Notes: generated by a model not told the origin, from the sequence alone. Numbered from the stretch's first letter, positions 25,783-40,449 are shown. The stretch is DNA of 64,000 bases from Rhodeus uyekii (GCA_037043235.1 JAWRVZ010000629.1:59895-123894), one strand, 5' to 3'. A program made the numbers and translations.

Positions 25783-25812
<30 letters not shown>
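24698..25812 (+). repeat. Array unit 15, family A short
   Basis: About 1115 bp without a 3' module. Its body carries the GTACTGTGTGGTAC deletion of the unit 5 subgroup. Confidence 0.8.
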
Positions 25813-25814
<2 letters not shown>

Positions 25815-27637
25815 TAGCTGCTAGCAGCCATCACGGGGCCAAGCGCAAGGAGGTCATTAAATGTCATGCCGACATGGCTGGCATCATCAGACCAACGGCA
25901 GTAAGAATCTAAAGACACTTCAATATGACTTAAGTCTAAATGGCTGAAAAATCAACAACACGGTCTTTAGTAATTCGATTTAATGGTTTATCACGTTCAA
26001 CCAACAGGCAGCGCTGTAACCAAATTGTAGTGTCAATTCATGTGGTACATTGAGAGTGTGGTGACATTGACACATGCAAAGTTTGCTTTCAATTGGGTAA
26101 ACCATTGCTGACAGAGCACTAAATTCATGTGTTTGTTAAACATAGCATCTTATAAGAAAAATCGAAATGGCAGACGCTCAAAATGGCCGATATGGGAAAA
26201 TTTGGTATCACAGGGCTCGGCATGACCCACTGGATCTAAAGACAGCAGTTTCATGATTTTTAGACAAAGCGTTCAGGAGTTATAATCAAAAATGTCAGTT
26301 TTTTAATATATCCTGACCACTAGGGGGCAGAGCGCCAAAACTCGGCAGGTAGCCTCAGATCATGATTGACATAACACACACCTAGTTTGGTCAGAAAACA
26401 CTAATGCGTAGCGGAGATAAAGCCTCAATTTCATTTTTGCGACCATTACGTCGGATTCTTTCGCGAGTCATTCGTAAACGGTTTGACATATCAACTTTCT
26501 TTGGATAACTTTTTGTCAGGATGGTCTGGAGATGATGTGGTTTAATTTTGGTGAAAATTGGACAAACGGTCTGGGAGGAGTTCGAAAAAGTAGGTTTTTA
26601 AAGAAAAACAACATGGTGGACAAGAAGTTTGGCCGACTATGACAAATTTGGTATCTGTGTTCTTGGTTTGACCCAAGGAACGTATAAAGATAATTTGTTT
26701 TACCATAGGTTAACGCACTCAAAAGTTATTAGCATATTTGTAAATTTGGTTATAATTTTTGACCACAAGGGGGTGCTGCCTCGAAACTTTTTGAGTCGTA
26801 TCAAGGTTAGGTGCCGAAGACACATATTGAGTTTCGTAATGATACGCCAATATCTTTGTTAAATATAGCAATTTATGACAATATTCAAAATGGCCGACGC
26901 TCAAAATGGCCGATATGGGAAAATTTGGTATCGCACGACTCGGCATGATGCACTGAATCTAAAGAGACCAGTTTTATTATTTTTGGCCAAAGCGTTCAGA
27001 AGTTATAAGCAAATATTTAACTTTTTCATATCTCCTGACCACTAGGGGGCACAGCGCCAAAACTCTGCAGGTAGCCTCAGATCATGATTGACATAACACA
27101 CACCTAGTTTGGTCAGAAAACGCTAATGCGTTGCGGAGATAAAGCCTCAATTTCATTTTTGCGACCATTACGTCGGATTCTTTCGCGAGTTATTCGTAAA
27201 CTGTTTGACATATCAACTTTCTTTGGATAACTTTTTGTCCACATGGTCTGGAGATGATGTGGTTCAATTTTCGTTGAAATCGGAAAAACGGCCTAGGAGG
27301 AGTTCGAAAAAGTAGGTTTTTCATAAAATTCAAAATGGCGGGAAAAATTTCATGACGGAAAATGACGTCATAGGGTGCAATCGAATCGTCTTGAGCCAAG
27401 GAATCAGTGGACATAAGAATTTTGTTTCTAGGTCATACGGTTCAAAAGTTATTAGCATAAACGTTAGATCAACTTTGGACAGTTGGTGGCGCTAGAGATA
27501 TTGAGTTAGAGACTTCAAATTTGTTATGGTCAATGATTGGACTGTCTTTAATGAGTGTGCCAACTTTTTTTCATTTTCCCGCTTACGGTTCTATGGGCTG
27601 TCATAGACTCCCATGGCGGAAGAAGATGAAGAATAAA
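25813..27637 (+). repeat. Array unit 16, family A long
   Basis: 1825 bp, same length as unit 4 and sharing its private variants, so a recent duplicate at an offset of 20,194 bp. No 3' module. Confidence 0.82.
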
Positions 27638-28737
27638 TATAGCTGCTAGCAGCCATCACGGGGCCAAGCGCAAGGAGGGCATTACATGTTATGCCGACAT
27701 GGCTTGCATCATCAGACCAACGGCAGTAAGAATCTAAAGACATTTCAATATGACTTAAGTCTAAATGGCTGAAAAATCAACAATACGGTCTTTAGTATTT
27801 CGATTTAATGGTTTATCACATTCAACCAACAGGCAGCGCTGTAACCAAATTGTAGTGTCAATTCATGTGGTACATTGAGAGTGTGGTGACTGACACATGC
27901 AAAGTTTGCTTTCAATTGGGTAAACCATTGCTGACAGAGCACTAAAGTCATGTGTTTGTTAAACTTAGCATCTTATAAGAAAAATCGAAATGGCAGACGC
28001 TCAAAATGGCCGATATGGGAATATTTGGTATCACAGGACTCGGCATGACCCACTGGATCTAAAGAGACCAGTTTCATGTTTTTTGGCCAAAGGGTTCAGA
28101 AGTTATAAGCAAAAAAGTCAGTTTTTCATAACTCCTGACCACTAGGGGGCAGAGCGCCAAAACTCTGCAGGTAGCCTCAGACCATGATTGACATAACACA
28201 CACCTAGTTTGGTCAGAAAAGACTAATGCATTGCGGAGATAAAGCCTCAGTTTCAATTTGGCGACTTTTACCTCGGATTCTTTCGCGAGTTATTCGTAAA
28301 CGGTTTGTCGAATCAACTTTCTTTATATATCGTTTTGTCCACATTGTCGGGAGATGATGTGGTTCAATTTTCGTGAAGATCGGACGAACGGCCTAGGAGG
28401 AGTTCGACAAAGTAGGTTTTTCATAAAATTCAAAATGGCGGGAAAATTTTCATGACGGAAAATGACGTCATAGGGTGCAATCGAATCGTCTTGAGCCAAG
28501 GAATCAGTGGACAAAAGAATTTTGTTTCTAGGACATACGGTTCAAAAGTTATTTACGTAAACGTGAGTGCAACTTTGGACGGTTGGTGGCGCTATAGAGA
28601 TTGAGTTAGAGACTTCAATTTTGCTATGGTCAATGATTGGACTCTCCTTTATGAGTGTGCCAACTTTTTTTCATTTTCCCGCTTACGGTTCTATGGGCTG
28701 TCATAGACTTCAATGGCAGAAGAAGAATAATAATAAA
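27638..28737 (+). repeat. Array unit 17, family A short
   Basis: About 1100 bp, a member of the unit 8/17/18/23 subgroup. No 3' module. Confidence 0.8.
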
Positions 28738-29840
28738 TATAGCTGCTAGCAGCCATCACGGGGCCAAGCGCAAGGAGGGCATTACATGTTATGCCGACAT
28801 GGCTTGCATCATCAGACCAACGGCAGTAAGAATCTAAAGACATTTCAATATGACTTAAGTCTAAATGGCTGAAAAATCAACAATACGGTCTTTAGTATTT
28901 CGATTTAATGGTTTATCACATTCAACCAACAGGCAGCGCTGTAACCAAATTGTAGTGTCAATTCATGTGGTACATTGAGAGTGTGGTGACTGACACATGC
29001 AAAGTTTGCTTTCAATTGGGTAAACCATTGCTGACAGAGCACTAAAGTCATGTGTTTGTTAAACTTAGCATCTTATAAGAAAAATCGAAATGGCAGACGC
29101 TCAAAATGGCCGATATGGGAATATTTGGTATCACAGGACTCGGCATGACCCACTGGATCTAAAGAGACCAGTTTCATGTTTTTTGGCCAAAGGGTTCAGA
29201 AGTTATAAGCAAAAAAGTCAGTTTTTCATAACTCCTGACCACTAGGGGGCAGAGCGCCAAAACTCTGCAGGTAGCCTCAGACCATGATTGACATAACACA
29301 CACCTAGTTTGGTCAGAAAAGGCTAATGCATTGCGGAGATAAAGCCTCAATTTCATTTTGGCGACTTTTACCTCGGATTCTTTCGCGAGTTATTCGTAAA
29401 CGGTTTGTCGAATCAACTTTCTTTATATATCGTTTTGTCCACATTGTCGGGAGATGATGTGGTTCAATTTTCGTGAAGATCGGACGAACGGCCTAGGAGG
29501 AGTTCGACAAAGTAGGTTTTTCATAAAATTCAAAATGGCGGGAAAATTTTCATGACGGAAAATGACGTCATAGGGTGCAATCGAATCGTCTTGAGCCAAG
29601 GAATCAGTGGACAAAAGAATTTTGTTTCTAGGACATACGGTTCAAAAGTTATTTACGTAAACGTGAGTGCAACTTTGGACAGTTGGTGGCGCTATAGAGA
29701 TTGAGTTAGAGACTTCAATTTTGCTATGGTCAATGATTGGACTCTCCTTTATGAGTGTGCCAACTTTTTTTCATTTTCCCGCTTACGGTTCTATGGGCTG
29801 TCATAGACTTCAATGGCAGAAGAAGAATAATAATAATAAA
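28738..29840 (+). repeat. Array unit 18, family A short
   Basis: About 1103 bp. It is nearly identical to the preceding unit 17, which suggests local tandem duplication. No 3' module. Confidence 0.8.
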
Positions 29841-31755
29841 TATAGCTGCTAGCAGCCATCACGGGGCCAAGCGCAAGGAGGGCATTAAATGTCATGCCGA
29901 CATGGCTGGCATCATCAGACCAACGGCAGTAAGAATCTAAAGACATTTCAATATGACTTAAGTCTAAATGGCTGAAAAACCAACAATACGGTCTTTAGCA
30001 ATTCGATTTAATGGTTTAATCACATTCAACCAACAGGCAGCGCTGTAACCAAATTGTAGTGTCAATTCATGTGGTACATTGAGAGTGTGGTGACATTGAC
30101 ACATGCAAAGTTTGCTTTCAATTGGGTAAACCATTGCTGACAGACCACTAAAGTCATGTGTTTGTTAAACATAGCTTCTTACAAGAAAAATCGAAATGGT
30201 AGACGCTCAAAATGGCCGATATGGGAAAATTTGGTATCACAGGCCTCGGCATGACCCACTGGATCTAAAGAGACCAGTTTCATGATTTTTAGACAAAGCG
30301 TTCAGGAGTTATAATCAAAAATGTCAGTTTTTTGATATCTCCTGACCACTAGGGGGCAGAGCGCCAAATCTCTGCAGGTAGCCTCAAACCATGATTGACA
30401 TAACACACACCTAGTTTGGTCAGAAAACGCTAATGCGTTGCGGAGATAAAGCCTCAATTTCATTTTTGCAACCATTACGTCGGATTCTTTCGCGAGTTAT
30501 TCGTAAACGGTTTGACATATCAACTTTCTTTGGATAACTTTTTGTCAAGATGGTCTGGAAATGATGTGGTTTAATTTTGTTGAAAATTGGACAAACGGTC
30601 TGGGAGGAGTTCGAAAAAGTAGGTTTTTAAAGAAAAACATCATGGTGGACAAGAAGTTTGGCCGACTATGACAAATTTGGTATCTGTGTTCTCGGTTTGA
30701 CCCAAGGAACGTATAAAGATAATTTGTTTTACCATAGGTTAACGCACTCAAAAGTTATTTGCATATTTGTAAATTTGGTTATAATTTTTGACCACAAGGG
30801 GGTGCTGCCTCGAAACTTTTTGAGTCGTATCAAGGTTAGGTGCCGAAGACACATATTGAGTTTCGTAACGATACGCCAATATCTTTTTTAAATATAGCAA
30901 TTTATGACAATATTCAAAATGGCCGACGCTCAAAATGGCCGATATGGGAAAATTTGGTATCGCACGACTCGGCATGATGCACTGAATCTAAAGAGACCAG
31001 TTTTATTATTTTTGGCCAAAGCGTTCAGAAGTTATAAGCAAATATTTAACTTTTTCATATCTCTTGACCACTAGGGGGCACAGCGCCAAAACTCTGCAGG
31101 TAGCCTCAGATCATGATTGACATAACACACACCTAGTTTGGTCAGAAAACGCTAATGCGTTGCGGAGATAAAGCCTCAATTTCATTTTTGCGACCATTAC
31201 GTCGGATTCTTTCGCGAGTTATTCGTAAACGGTTTGACATATCAACTTTCTTTGGATAACTTTTTTTCCACATTGTCTGGAGATGATGTGGTTCAATTTT
31301 CGTTGAAATCGGAAAAACGGCCTAGGAGGAGTTCGAAAAAGTAGGTTTTTCGTAAAATTCAAAATGGCGGGAAATTTTTCATGACGGAAAATGACGTCAT
31401 AGGGTGCAATCGAATCGTCTTGAGCCAAGGAATTAGTGGACGAAAGAATTTTGTTTCTAGGACATACGGTTCAAGAGTTATTTACGTAAACGTGAGTGCA
31501 ACTTTGGACAGTTGGTGGCGCTAGAGACATTGAGTTAGAGACTTCAAATTTGCTATGGTCAATGATTGGCTTGTCCTCTATCAGTGTGCCAAATTTTATC
31601 ATTTTCCCGCAAACGGTTCTATGGCCTTACATAGACTTCCATGGCGGAAGAAGAAGAAGAAGAAGAAGAAGAAGAAGAAGAAGATGAATAATAATAATAA
31701 AGAACCGGAACAATTACAATAGGTGCCTCCGCACCTTCGGTGCTTGGCCCCTAAA
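29841..31755 (+). repeat. Array unit 19, family A long
   Basis: About 1915 bp with one 3' module. A GAA triplet run precedes the AAT run near 31,645-31,690, as in units 9 and 24. Confidence 0.8.
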
Positions 31756-32860
31756 TATAGCTGCTAGCAGCCATCACGGGGCCAAGCGCAAGGAGGGCAT
31801 TAAATGTCATGCCGACATGGCTGGCATCATCAGACCAACGGCAGTAAGAATCTAAAGACATTTCAATATGACTTAAGTCTAAATGGCTGAAAAATCAACA
31901 ATACGGTCTTTAGTAATTCGATTTAATGGTTTATCACATTCAACCAACAGGCAGCGCTGTAACCAAATTGTAGTGTCAATTCATGTGGTACATTGAGAGT
32001 GTGGTGACATTGACACATGCAAAGTTTGCTTTCAATTGGGTAAACCATTGCTGACAGAGCACTAAAGTCATGTGTTTGTTAAACATAGCATCTTATAAGA
32101 AAAATCGAAATGGCAGACGCTCAAAATGGCCGATATGGGAATATTTGGTATCACAGGACTCGGCATGACCCACTGGATCTAAAGAGACCAGTTTCATGAT
32201 TTTTGGCCAAAGGGTTCAGAAGTTATAAGCAAAAAAGTCAGTTTTTCATAACTCCTGACCACTAGGGGGCAGAGCGCCAAAACTCTGCAGGTAGCCTCAA
32301 ACCATGATTGACATAACACACACCTAGTTTGGTCAGAAAAGGCTAATGCATTGCGGAGATAAAGCCTCAATTTCATTTTGGCGACTTTTACCTCGGATTC
32401 TTTCGCGAGTTATTCGTAAACGGTTTGACGAATCAACTTTCTTTATATATCGTTTTGTCCACATTGTCTGGAGATGATGTGGTTCAATTTTCGTGAAAAT
32501 CGGACGAACGGCCTAGGAGGAGTTCGAAAAAGTAGGTTTTTCATAAAATTCAAAATGGCGGGAAAATTTTCATGACGGAAAATGACGTCATAGGGTGCAT
32601 TCGAATCGTCTTGAGCCAAGGAATCAGTGGACAAAAGAATTTTGTTTCTAGGACATACGGTTCAAAAGTTATTTACGTAAACGTGAGTGCAACTTTGGAC
32701 AGTTGGTGGCGCTATAGAGATTGAGTTAGAGACTTCAATTTTGCTATGGTCAATGATTGGACTCTCCTTTATGAGTGTGCCAACTTTTTTTCATTTTCCC
32801 GCTTACGGTTCTATGGGCTGTCATAGACTTCAATGGCAGAAGAAGAATAATAATAATAAA
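31756..32860 (+). repeat. Array unit 20, family A short
   Basis: About 1105 bp, ending in an AAT run without a 3' module. Confidence 0.8.
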
Positions 32861-34935
32861 TATAGCTGCAAGCAGCCATGACGGGGCCAAGCACAAAGAA
32901 GGCATTAAATGTCATGCCGACATGGCTGGCAGCATCAGACCAACGGCAGGAAGCATCTAAAGACATTTCAATATGACTTCAGTCTAAATGGCTGAAAAAT
33001 CATCAATACGGTCTATAGTAATTCGATTTAATGGTTTATCACGTTCGACCAACAGGCAGCGCTGTAACCAAACTGATATGTCAAATCACGTGGTTTATCC
33101 AGAGTGAGGTGACAATGACACATGCAAAGTTTGGTGTCAATAGGGTAAAGCATTGCTGACATCCAGCTTTAAAGTCATGTGTTTGTTAAGCATAGCATTT
33201 CATGACAAAATTCTAAATAGCTGACGCTGAAAATGGCCGATATGGGAAAATTTGGTATCGCAGGACTCGGCATGATGCACTGAATCTAAAGACAGCAGTT
33301 TCATGATTTTTGGACAAAGCGTTCAGGAGTTATAATCAAAAATGTCATTATTTTATATCTCCTGACCACTAGGGGGCAGAGCGCCAAAACTCTGCAGGTA
33401 GCCTCAGATCATGATTGACATGACACACAGAAAGTTTGGTCAGAATACGCTAATGCGTTGCGGAGATATAGCCTCGCTTTATTTGGTGGCAATTTGGTCA
33501 AATTCGTTCGCAATTTTATCGAAACCTGTTTGACAAATCAACTTTATTTTAATAACTTTTTGTCAGCATGGTCTGAAGATGTTATGATTCAATTTTGGTG
33601 AAAATTGGACAAACGGTGTGGGAGGAGTTCGAAAAAGTAGGTTTTTAAAGAAAAACAACATGGCGGACAGGAAGTTTGGCCGACTATGACAATTTTGGTA
33701 TCTGTGTTCTCGGTTTGACCCAAGGAACGTATAAAGACAACTTATTTTACCATAGGTTAACGTGTTCAAAAGTTATTAGCATTTTTGGAAATTTGGTTAT
33801 AACTTTTGACCACAAGGTGGCGCTGCCTCGAAATTTTTTGTGTTGTATCAGGCCCAGATGCCGAAGACACATATCGAGTTTCGTAACGATACGCCAATGT
33901 GTTTGTTAAATATAGCAATTTGTGACAAAATTCAAAATGGCCGACCCTCAAAATGGCCAATATGGGAAAATTTTGTATCGCACGACTCGGCATGATGCCC
34001 TGAATCTAACGAGACCAGTTTTATGATTTTTGGTCGAAGCGTTCAGAAGTTATAAGCAAATATTTCACTTTTTCATATCTCCAGACCACTAGGGGGCAGA
34101 GCGCCAAAACTCTGTAGGTAGCCTCAGACCATCATTGCCATAACACACACCAAGTTTGGTTAGAATACGCTAATGCGTTGCGGAGATAAAGCCTCGCTTT
34201 CATTTCTGCGGCCATTTTGTTGAATTCTTTCGCAAGTTATTCGTAAACGGTTTGACAAATCAACTTTCTTTTAATAACTTTTTGTATGCATAGTCTGGAG
34301 ATGATGTGGTTCAATTTTCGTGAAAATCGGACCAACGGCCTAGGAGGAGTTCGAAAAAGTAGGTTTTTCGTAAAATTCAAAATGGCGGGAAAATTTTCAT
34401 GACGGAAAATGACGTCATAGGGTGCAATCGAATCGTCTTGAGCCAAGGAATCAGTGGACGAAAGAATTTTGTTTCTAGGACATACGGTTCAAAAGTTATT
34501 TACGTAAACGTGAGTTCAAATTTGGACAGTTGGTGGCGCTAGAGACATTGAGTTAGAGACTTCAAATTTGCTATGGTCAATGATTGGCTTGTCCTTGATC
34601 AGTGTGCCAAATTTCATCATTTTCCCGCAAACGGTTCTATGGCCTGCCATAGACTTCCATGGCGGAAGAAGAAGAAGAAGAGGAATAATAATAAAGAACC
34701 GGAACAAACACAATAGGTGCCTCCGCACCTTCGGTGCTTGGCCCCTAATAATAATAAGAACCGGAACAAAAACAATAGGTGCCTCCGCACCTTCGGTGCT
34801 TGGCCCCTAATAATAAGAACCGGAACAAAAACAATAGGTGCCTCCGCACCTTCGGTGCTTGGCCCCTAATAATAATAATAAAGAACCGGAACAAAAACAA
34901 TAGGTGCCTCCGCACCTTCGGTGCTTGGCCCCTAA
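32861..34935 (+). repeat. Array unit 21, family A long with four 3' modules
   Basis: About 2075 bp. The 5' end has the GCTGCAAGCAGC variant with GGGGCCAAGCAC. Four 3' modules occupy about 34,694-34,935. Confidence 0.8.
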
Positions 34936-36204
34936 CTAGCAGCCATCACGGGGCCAAGCGCAAGGAGGGCATTAAATGTCATGCCGACATGGCTGGCATC
35001 ATCAGACCAACGGCAGTAAGAATCTAAAGACATTTCAATATGACTTAAGTCTAAATGGCTGAAAAATCAACAATACGGTCTTTAGTAATTCGATTTAATG
35101 GTTTATCACATTCAACCAACAGGCAGCGCTGTAACCAAATTGTAGTGTCAATTCATGTGGTACATTGAGAGTGTGGTGACATTGACACATGCAAAGTTTG
35201 CTTTCAATTGGGTAAACCATTGCTGACAGAGCACTAAAGTCATGTGTTTGTTAAACATAGCATCTTATAAGAAAAATCGAAATGGCAGACGCTCAAAATG
35301 GCCGATATGGGAAAATTTGGTATCACAGGACTCGGCATGACCCACTGGATCTAAAGAGACCAGTTTCATGATTTTTGGACAAAGCGTTCAGGAGTTATAA
35401 TCAAAAATGTCAGTTTTTTAATATCTCCTGACCACTAGGGGGCAGAGCGCCAAAACTCTGCAGGTAGCCTCAGACCATGATTGACATAACACACACCTAG
35501 TTTGGTCAGAAAAGGCTAATGCATTGCGGAGATAAAGCCTCAATTTCATTTTGGCGACTTTTACCTCGGATTCTTTCGCGAGTTATTCGTAAACGGTTTG
35601 ACGAATCAACTTTCTTTATATATCGTTTTGTCCACATTGTCTGGAGATGATGTGGTTCAATTTTCGTGAAAATCGGACGAACGGCCTAGGAGGAGTTCGA
35701 AAAGTAGGTTTTTCATAAAATTCAAAATGGCGGGAAAATTTTCATGACGGAAAATGACGTCATAGGGTGCAATTGAATCGTCTTGAGCCAAGGAATCAGT
35801 GGACAAAAGAATTTTGTTTCTAGGACATACGGTTCAAAAGTTATTTACGTAAACGTGAGTGCAACTTTGGACAGTTGGTGGCGCAATAGAGATTGAGTTA
35901 GAGACTTCAATTTTGCTATGGTCAATGATTGGACTGTCCTTTATGAGTGTGCCAACTTTTTTTCATTTTCCCGCTTACGGTTCTATGGGCTGTCATAGAC
36001 TTCAATGGCAGAAGAAGAATAATAATAATAATAATAATAAGAACCGGAACAAAAACAATAGGTGCCTCCGCACCTTCGGTGCTTGGCCCCTAATAATAAT
36101 AAGAACCGGAACAAAAACAATAGGTGCCTCCGCACCTTCGGTGCTTGGCCCCTAATAATAATAAGAACCGGAACAAAAACAATAGGTGCCTCCGCACCTT
36201 CGGT
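34936..36204 (+). repeat. Array unit 22, family A short, both ends damaged
   Basis: The start lacks about 11 bases (CCCCTAA joins CTAGCAGCC directly). It ends with two full 3' modules and a third cut in its hairpin at CCTTCGGT, which is fused to the body of unit 23. Confidence 0.78.
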
Positions 36205-37258
36205 ACATGTTATGCCGACATGGCTTGCATCATCAGACCAACGGCAGTAAGAATCTAAAGACATTTCAATATGACTTAAGTCTAAATGGCTGAAAAATCA
36301 ACAATACGGTCTTTAGTATTTCGATTTAATGGTTTATCACATTCAACCAACAGGCAGCGCTGTAACCAAATTGTAGTGTCAATTCATGTGGTACATTGAG
36401 AGTGTGGTGACTGACACATGCAAAGTTTGCTTTCAATTGGGTAAACCATTGCTGACAGAGCACTAAAGTCATGTGTTTGTTAAACTTAGCATCTTATAAG
36501 AAAAATCGAAATGGCAGACGCTCAAAATGGCCGATATGGGAATATTTGGTATCACAGGACTCGGCATGACCCACTGGATCTAAAGAGACCAGTTTCATGT
36601 TTTTTGGCCAAAGGGTTCAGAAGTTATAAGCAAAAAAGTCAGTTTTTCATAACTCCTGACCACTAGGGGGCAGAGCGCCAAAACTCTGCAGGTAGCCTCA
36701 GACCATGATTGACATAACACACACCTAGTTTGGTCAGAAAAGACTAATGCATTGCGGAGATAAAGCCTCAGTTTCAATTTGGCGACTTTTACCTCGGATT
36801 CTTTCGCGAGTTATTCGTAAACGGTTTGTCGAATCAACTTTCTTTATATATCGTTTTGTCCACATTGTCGGGAGATGATGTGGTTCAATTTTCGTGAAGA
36901 TCGGACGAACGGCCTAGGAGGAGTTCGACAAAGTAGGTTTTTCATAAAATTCAAAATGGCGGGAAAATTTTCATGACGGAAAATGACGTCATAGGGTGCA
37001 ATCGAATCGTCTTGAGCCAAGGAATCAGTGGACAAAAGAATTTTGTTTCTAGGACATACGGTTCAAAAGTTATTTACGTAAACGTGAGTGCAACTTTGGA
37101 CGGTTGGTGGCGCTATAGAGATTGAGTTAGAGACTTCAATTTTGCTATGGTCAATGATTGGACTCTCCTTTATGAGTGTGCCAACTTTTTTTCATTTTCC
37201 CGCTTACGGTTCTATGGGCTGTCATAGACTTCAATGGCAGAAGAAGAATAATAATAAA
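36205..37258 (+). repeat. Array unit 23, family A short, 5' truncated
   Basis: It begins at ACATGTTATGCC, so about 55 bases of the normal start, including GGGGCCAAGC, are missing. The body belongs to the unit 8/17/18 subgroup. No 3' module. Confidence 0.78.
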
Positions 37259-39221
37259 TATAGCTGCAAGCAGCCATGACGGGGCCAAGCATTAGGAGGG
37301 CATTAAATGTTATGCCGACATGGCTGGCAGCATCAGACCAACAGCAGTAAGCATCTAAAGACATACCAATATGACTTCAGTCTAAATGGCTGAAAAATCA
37401 TCAATACGGTCTTTAGCAATTCAATGTAATGGTTTATCACGTTCGATAACTCAGCGCTGTAACCAAACTGATGTGTCAAATCATGTGGTATATCCAGAGT
37501 GAGGTGACAATGACACATGCAAAGTTTGGTGTCAATAGGGTAAAGCATTGCTGACATCCAGCTTTAAAGTCATGTGTTTGTTAAGCATAGCATTTCATGA
37601 CAAAATTCTAAATAGCTGACGCTGAAAATGGCCGATATGGGAAAATTTGGTATCGCACGACTCGGCATGATGCCCTGAATCTAAAGACAGCAGTTTCATG
37701 ATTTTTGGACAAAGCATTCAGGAGTTATAATCAAAAATGTCAGTATTTTATATCTCCTGACCACTAGGGGGCAGAGCGCCAAAACTCTGCAGGTAGCCTC
37801 AGATCATGATTGACATGACACACAGAAAGTTTGGTCAGAATACGCTAATGCGTTGCGGAGATATAGCCTCGCTTTATTTGGTGGCCATTTGGTCAAATTT
37901 GTTCGCAATTTTATCGAAACCTGTTTGACGAATCAACTTTATTTTAATAACTTTTTGTCAGCATGGTCTGAAGATGTTATGATTCAATTTTGGTGAAAAT
38001 TGGACAAACGGTGTGGGAGGAGTTCGAAAAAGTAGGTTTTTAAAGAAAAACAACATGGCGGACAGGAAGTTTGGCCGACTATGACAAATTTGGTATCTGT
38101 GTTCTCGGTTTGACCCAAGGAACGTATAAAGACAACTTATTTTACCATAGGTTAACGTGTTCAAAAGTTATTAGCATTTTTGCAAATTTGTTTATAACTT
38201 TTGACCACAAGGTGGCGCTGCCTCGAAACTTTTTGTGTTGTATCAGGCCCAGATGCCGAAGACACATATCGAGTTTCGTAACGATACACCAATGTGTTTG
38301 TTAAATATAGCAATTTATGACAAAATTCAAAATGGCCGACCCTCAAAATGGCCGATATGGGAAAATTTGGTATTGCACGACTCGGCATGATGCCCTGAAT
38401 CTAACGAGACCAGTTTTATGATTTTTGATCGAAGCGTTCAGAAGTTATAAGCAAATATTTCACTTTTTCATATCTCCAGACCACTAGGGGGCAGAGCGCC
38501 AAATCTCCGCAGGTAGCCTCAGACCATCATTGCCATAACACACACCAAGTTTGGTCAGAATACGCTAATGCGTTGCAGAGATAAAGCCTCGCTTTCATTT
38601 CTGCGGCCATTTTGTCGAATTCATTCGCAAGTTATTCGTAAACGGTTTGACAAATAAACTTTCTTTTAATAACTTTTTGTACGCATAGTCTGGAGATGAT
38701 GTGGTTCAATTTTCGTGAAAATCGGACAAACGGCCTAGGAGGAGTTCGAAAAAGTAGGTTTTTCGTAAAATTCAAAATGGCGGGAAAATTTTCATGACGG
38801 AAAATGACGTCATAGGGTGCAATCGAATCGTCTTGAGCCAAGGAATTAGTGGACGAAAGAATTTTGTTTCTAGGACATACGGTTCAAGAGTTATTTACAT
38901 AAACGTGAGTGCAACTTTGGACAGTTGGTGGCGCTAGAGACATTGAGTTAGAGACTTCAAATTTGCTATGGTCAATGATTGGCTTGTCCTCTATCAGTGT
39001 GCCAAATTTTATCATTTTCCCGCAAACGGTTCTATGGCCTTACATAGACTTCCATGGCGGAAGAAGAAGAAGAAGAAGAAGAAGAAGATGAATAATAATA
39101 ATAAAGAACCGGAACAATTACAATAGGTGCCTCCGCACCTTCGGTGCTTGGCCCCTAATAATAATAAGAACCGGAACAAAAACAATAGGTGCCTCCGCAC
39201 CTTCGGTGCTTGGCCCCTAAA
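37259..39221 (+). repeat. Array unit 24, family A long
   Basis: 1963 bp, an almost exact duplicate of unit 9 at an offset of 24,756 bp. Two 3' modules. Confidence 0.82.
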
Positions 39222-40449
39222 TAGCTGCTAGCAGCCATCACGGGGCCAAGCGCAAGGAGGGCATTAAATGTCATGCCGACATGGCTGGCATCATCAGACC
39301 AATGGCAGTAAGAATCTAAAGACATTTCAATATGACTTAAGTCTAAATGGCTGAAAAATCAACAATACGGTCTTTAGTAATTCGATTTAATGGTTTATCA
39401 CATTCAACCAGCAGGCAGCGCTGTAACCAAATTGTAGTGTCAATTCATGTGGTACATTGAGAGTGTGGTGACATTGACACATGCAAAGTTTGCTTTCAAT
39501 TGGGTAAACCATTGCTGACAGAGCACTAAAGTCATGTGTTTGTTAAACATAGAATCTTATAAGAAAAATCGAAATGGCAGACGCTCAAAATGGCCGATAT
39601 GGGAAAATTTGGTATCACAGGACTCGGCATGACCCATTGGATCTAAAGAGACCAGTTTCATGATTTTTGGCCAAAGGGTTCAGGAGTTATAAGCAAAAAA
39701 GTCAGTTTTTTAATATCTCCTGACCACTAGGGGGCAGAGCGCCAAAACTCTGCAGGTAGCCTCAAACCATGATTGACATAACACACACCTAGTTTGGTCA
39801 GAAAAGGCTAATGCATTGGGGAGATAAAGCCTCAATTTCATTTTGGCGACTTTTACCTCAGATTCTTTCACGAGTTATTCGTAAACGGTTTGACGAATCA
39901 ACTTTGTTTATATATCGTTTTGTCAACATTGTCAGGAGATGATGTGGTTCAATTTTCGTGAACATCGGACGAACGGCCTAGGAGGAGTTCGACAAAGTAG
40001 GTTTTTCATAAAATTCAAAATGGCGGGAAAATTTTCATGACGGAAAATGACGTCATAGGGTGCAATCGAATCGTCTTGAGCCAAGGAATCAGTGGACAAA
40101 AGAATTTTGTTTCTAGGACATACGGTTCAAAAGTTATTTACGTAAACGTGAGTGCAACTTTGGACAGTTGGTGGCGGTAGAGAGATTGAGTTAGAGACTT
40201 CAATTTTGCTATGGTCAATGATTAGACTCTCCTTTATGAGTGTGCCAACTTTTTTTCATTTTCCCGCTTACGGTTCTATGGGCTGTCATAGACTTCAATG
40301 GCAGAAGAAGAATAATAATAATAATAATAATAAGAACCGGAACAAAAACAATAGGTGCCTCCGCACCTTCGGTGCTTGGCCCCTAATAATAATAAGAACC
40401 GGAACAAAAACAATAGGTGCCTCCGCACCTTCGGTGCTTGGCCCCTAAA
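39222..40449 (+). repeat. Array unit 25, family A short (triplet copy 1)
   Basis: About 1228 bp with two 3' modules. It shares the two-base start deletion and body variants of unit 10. It is the first of three near-identical consecutive units. Confidence 0.82.
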
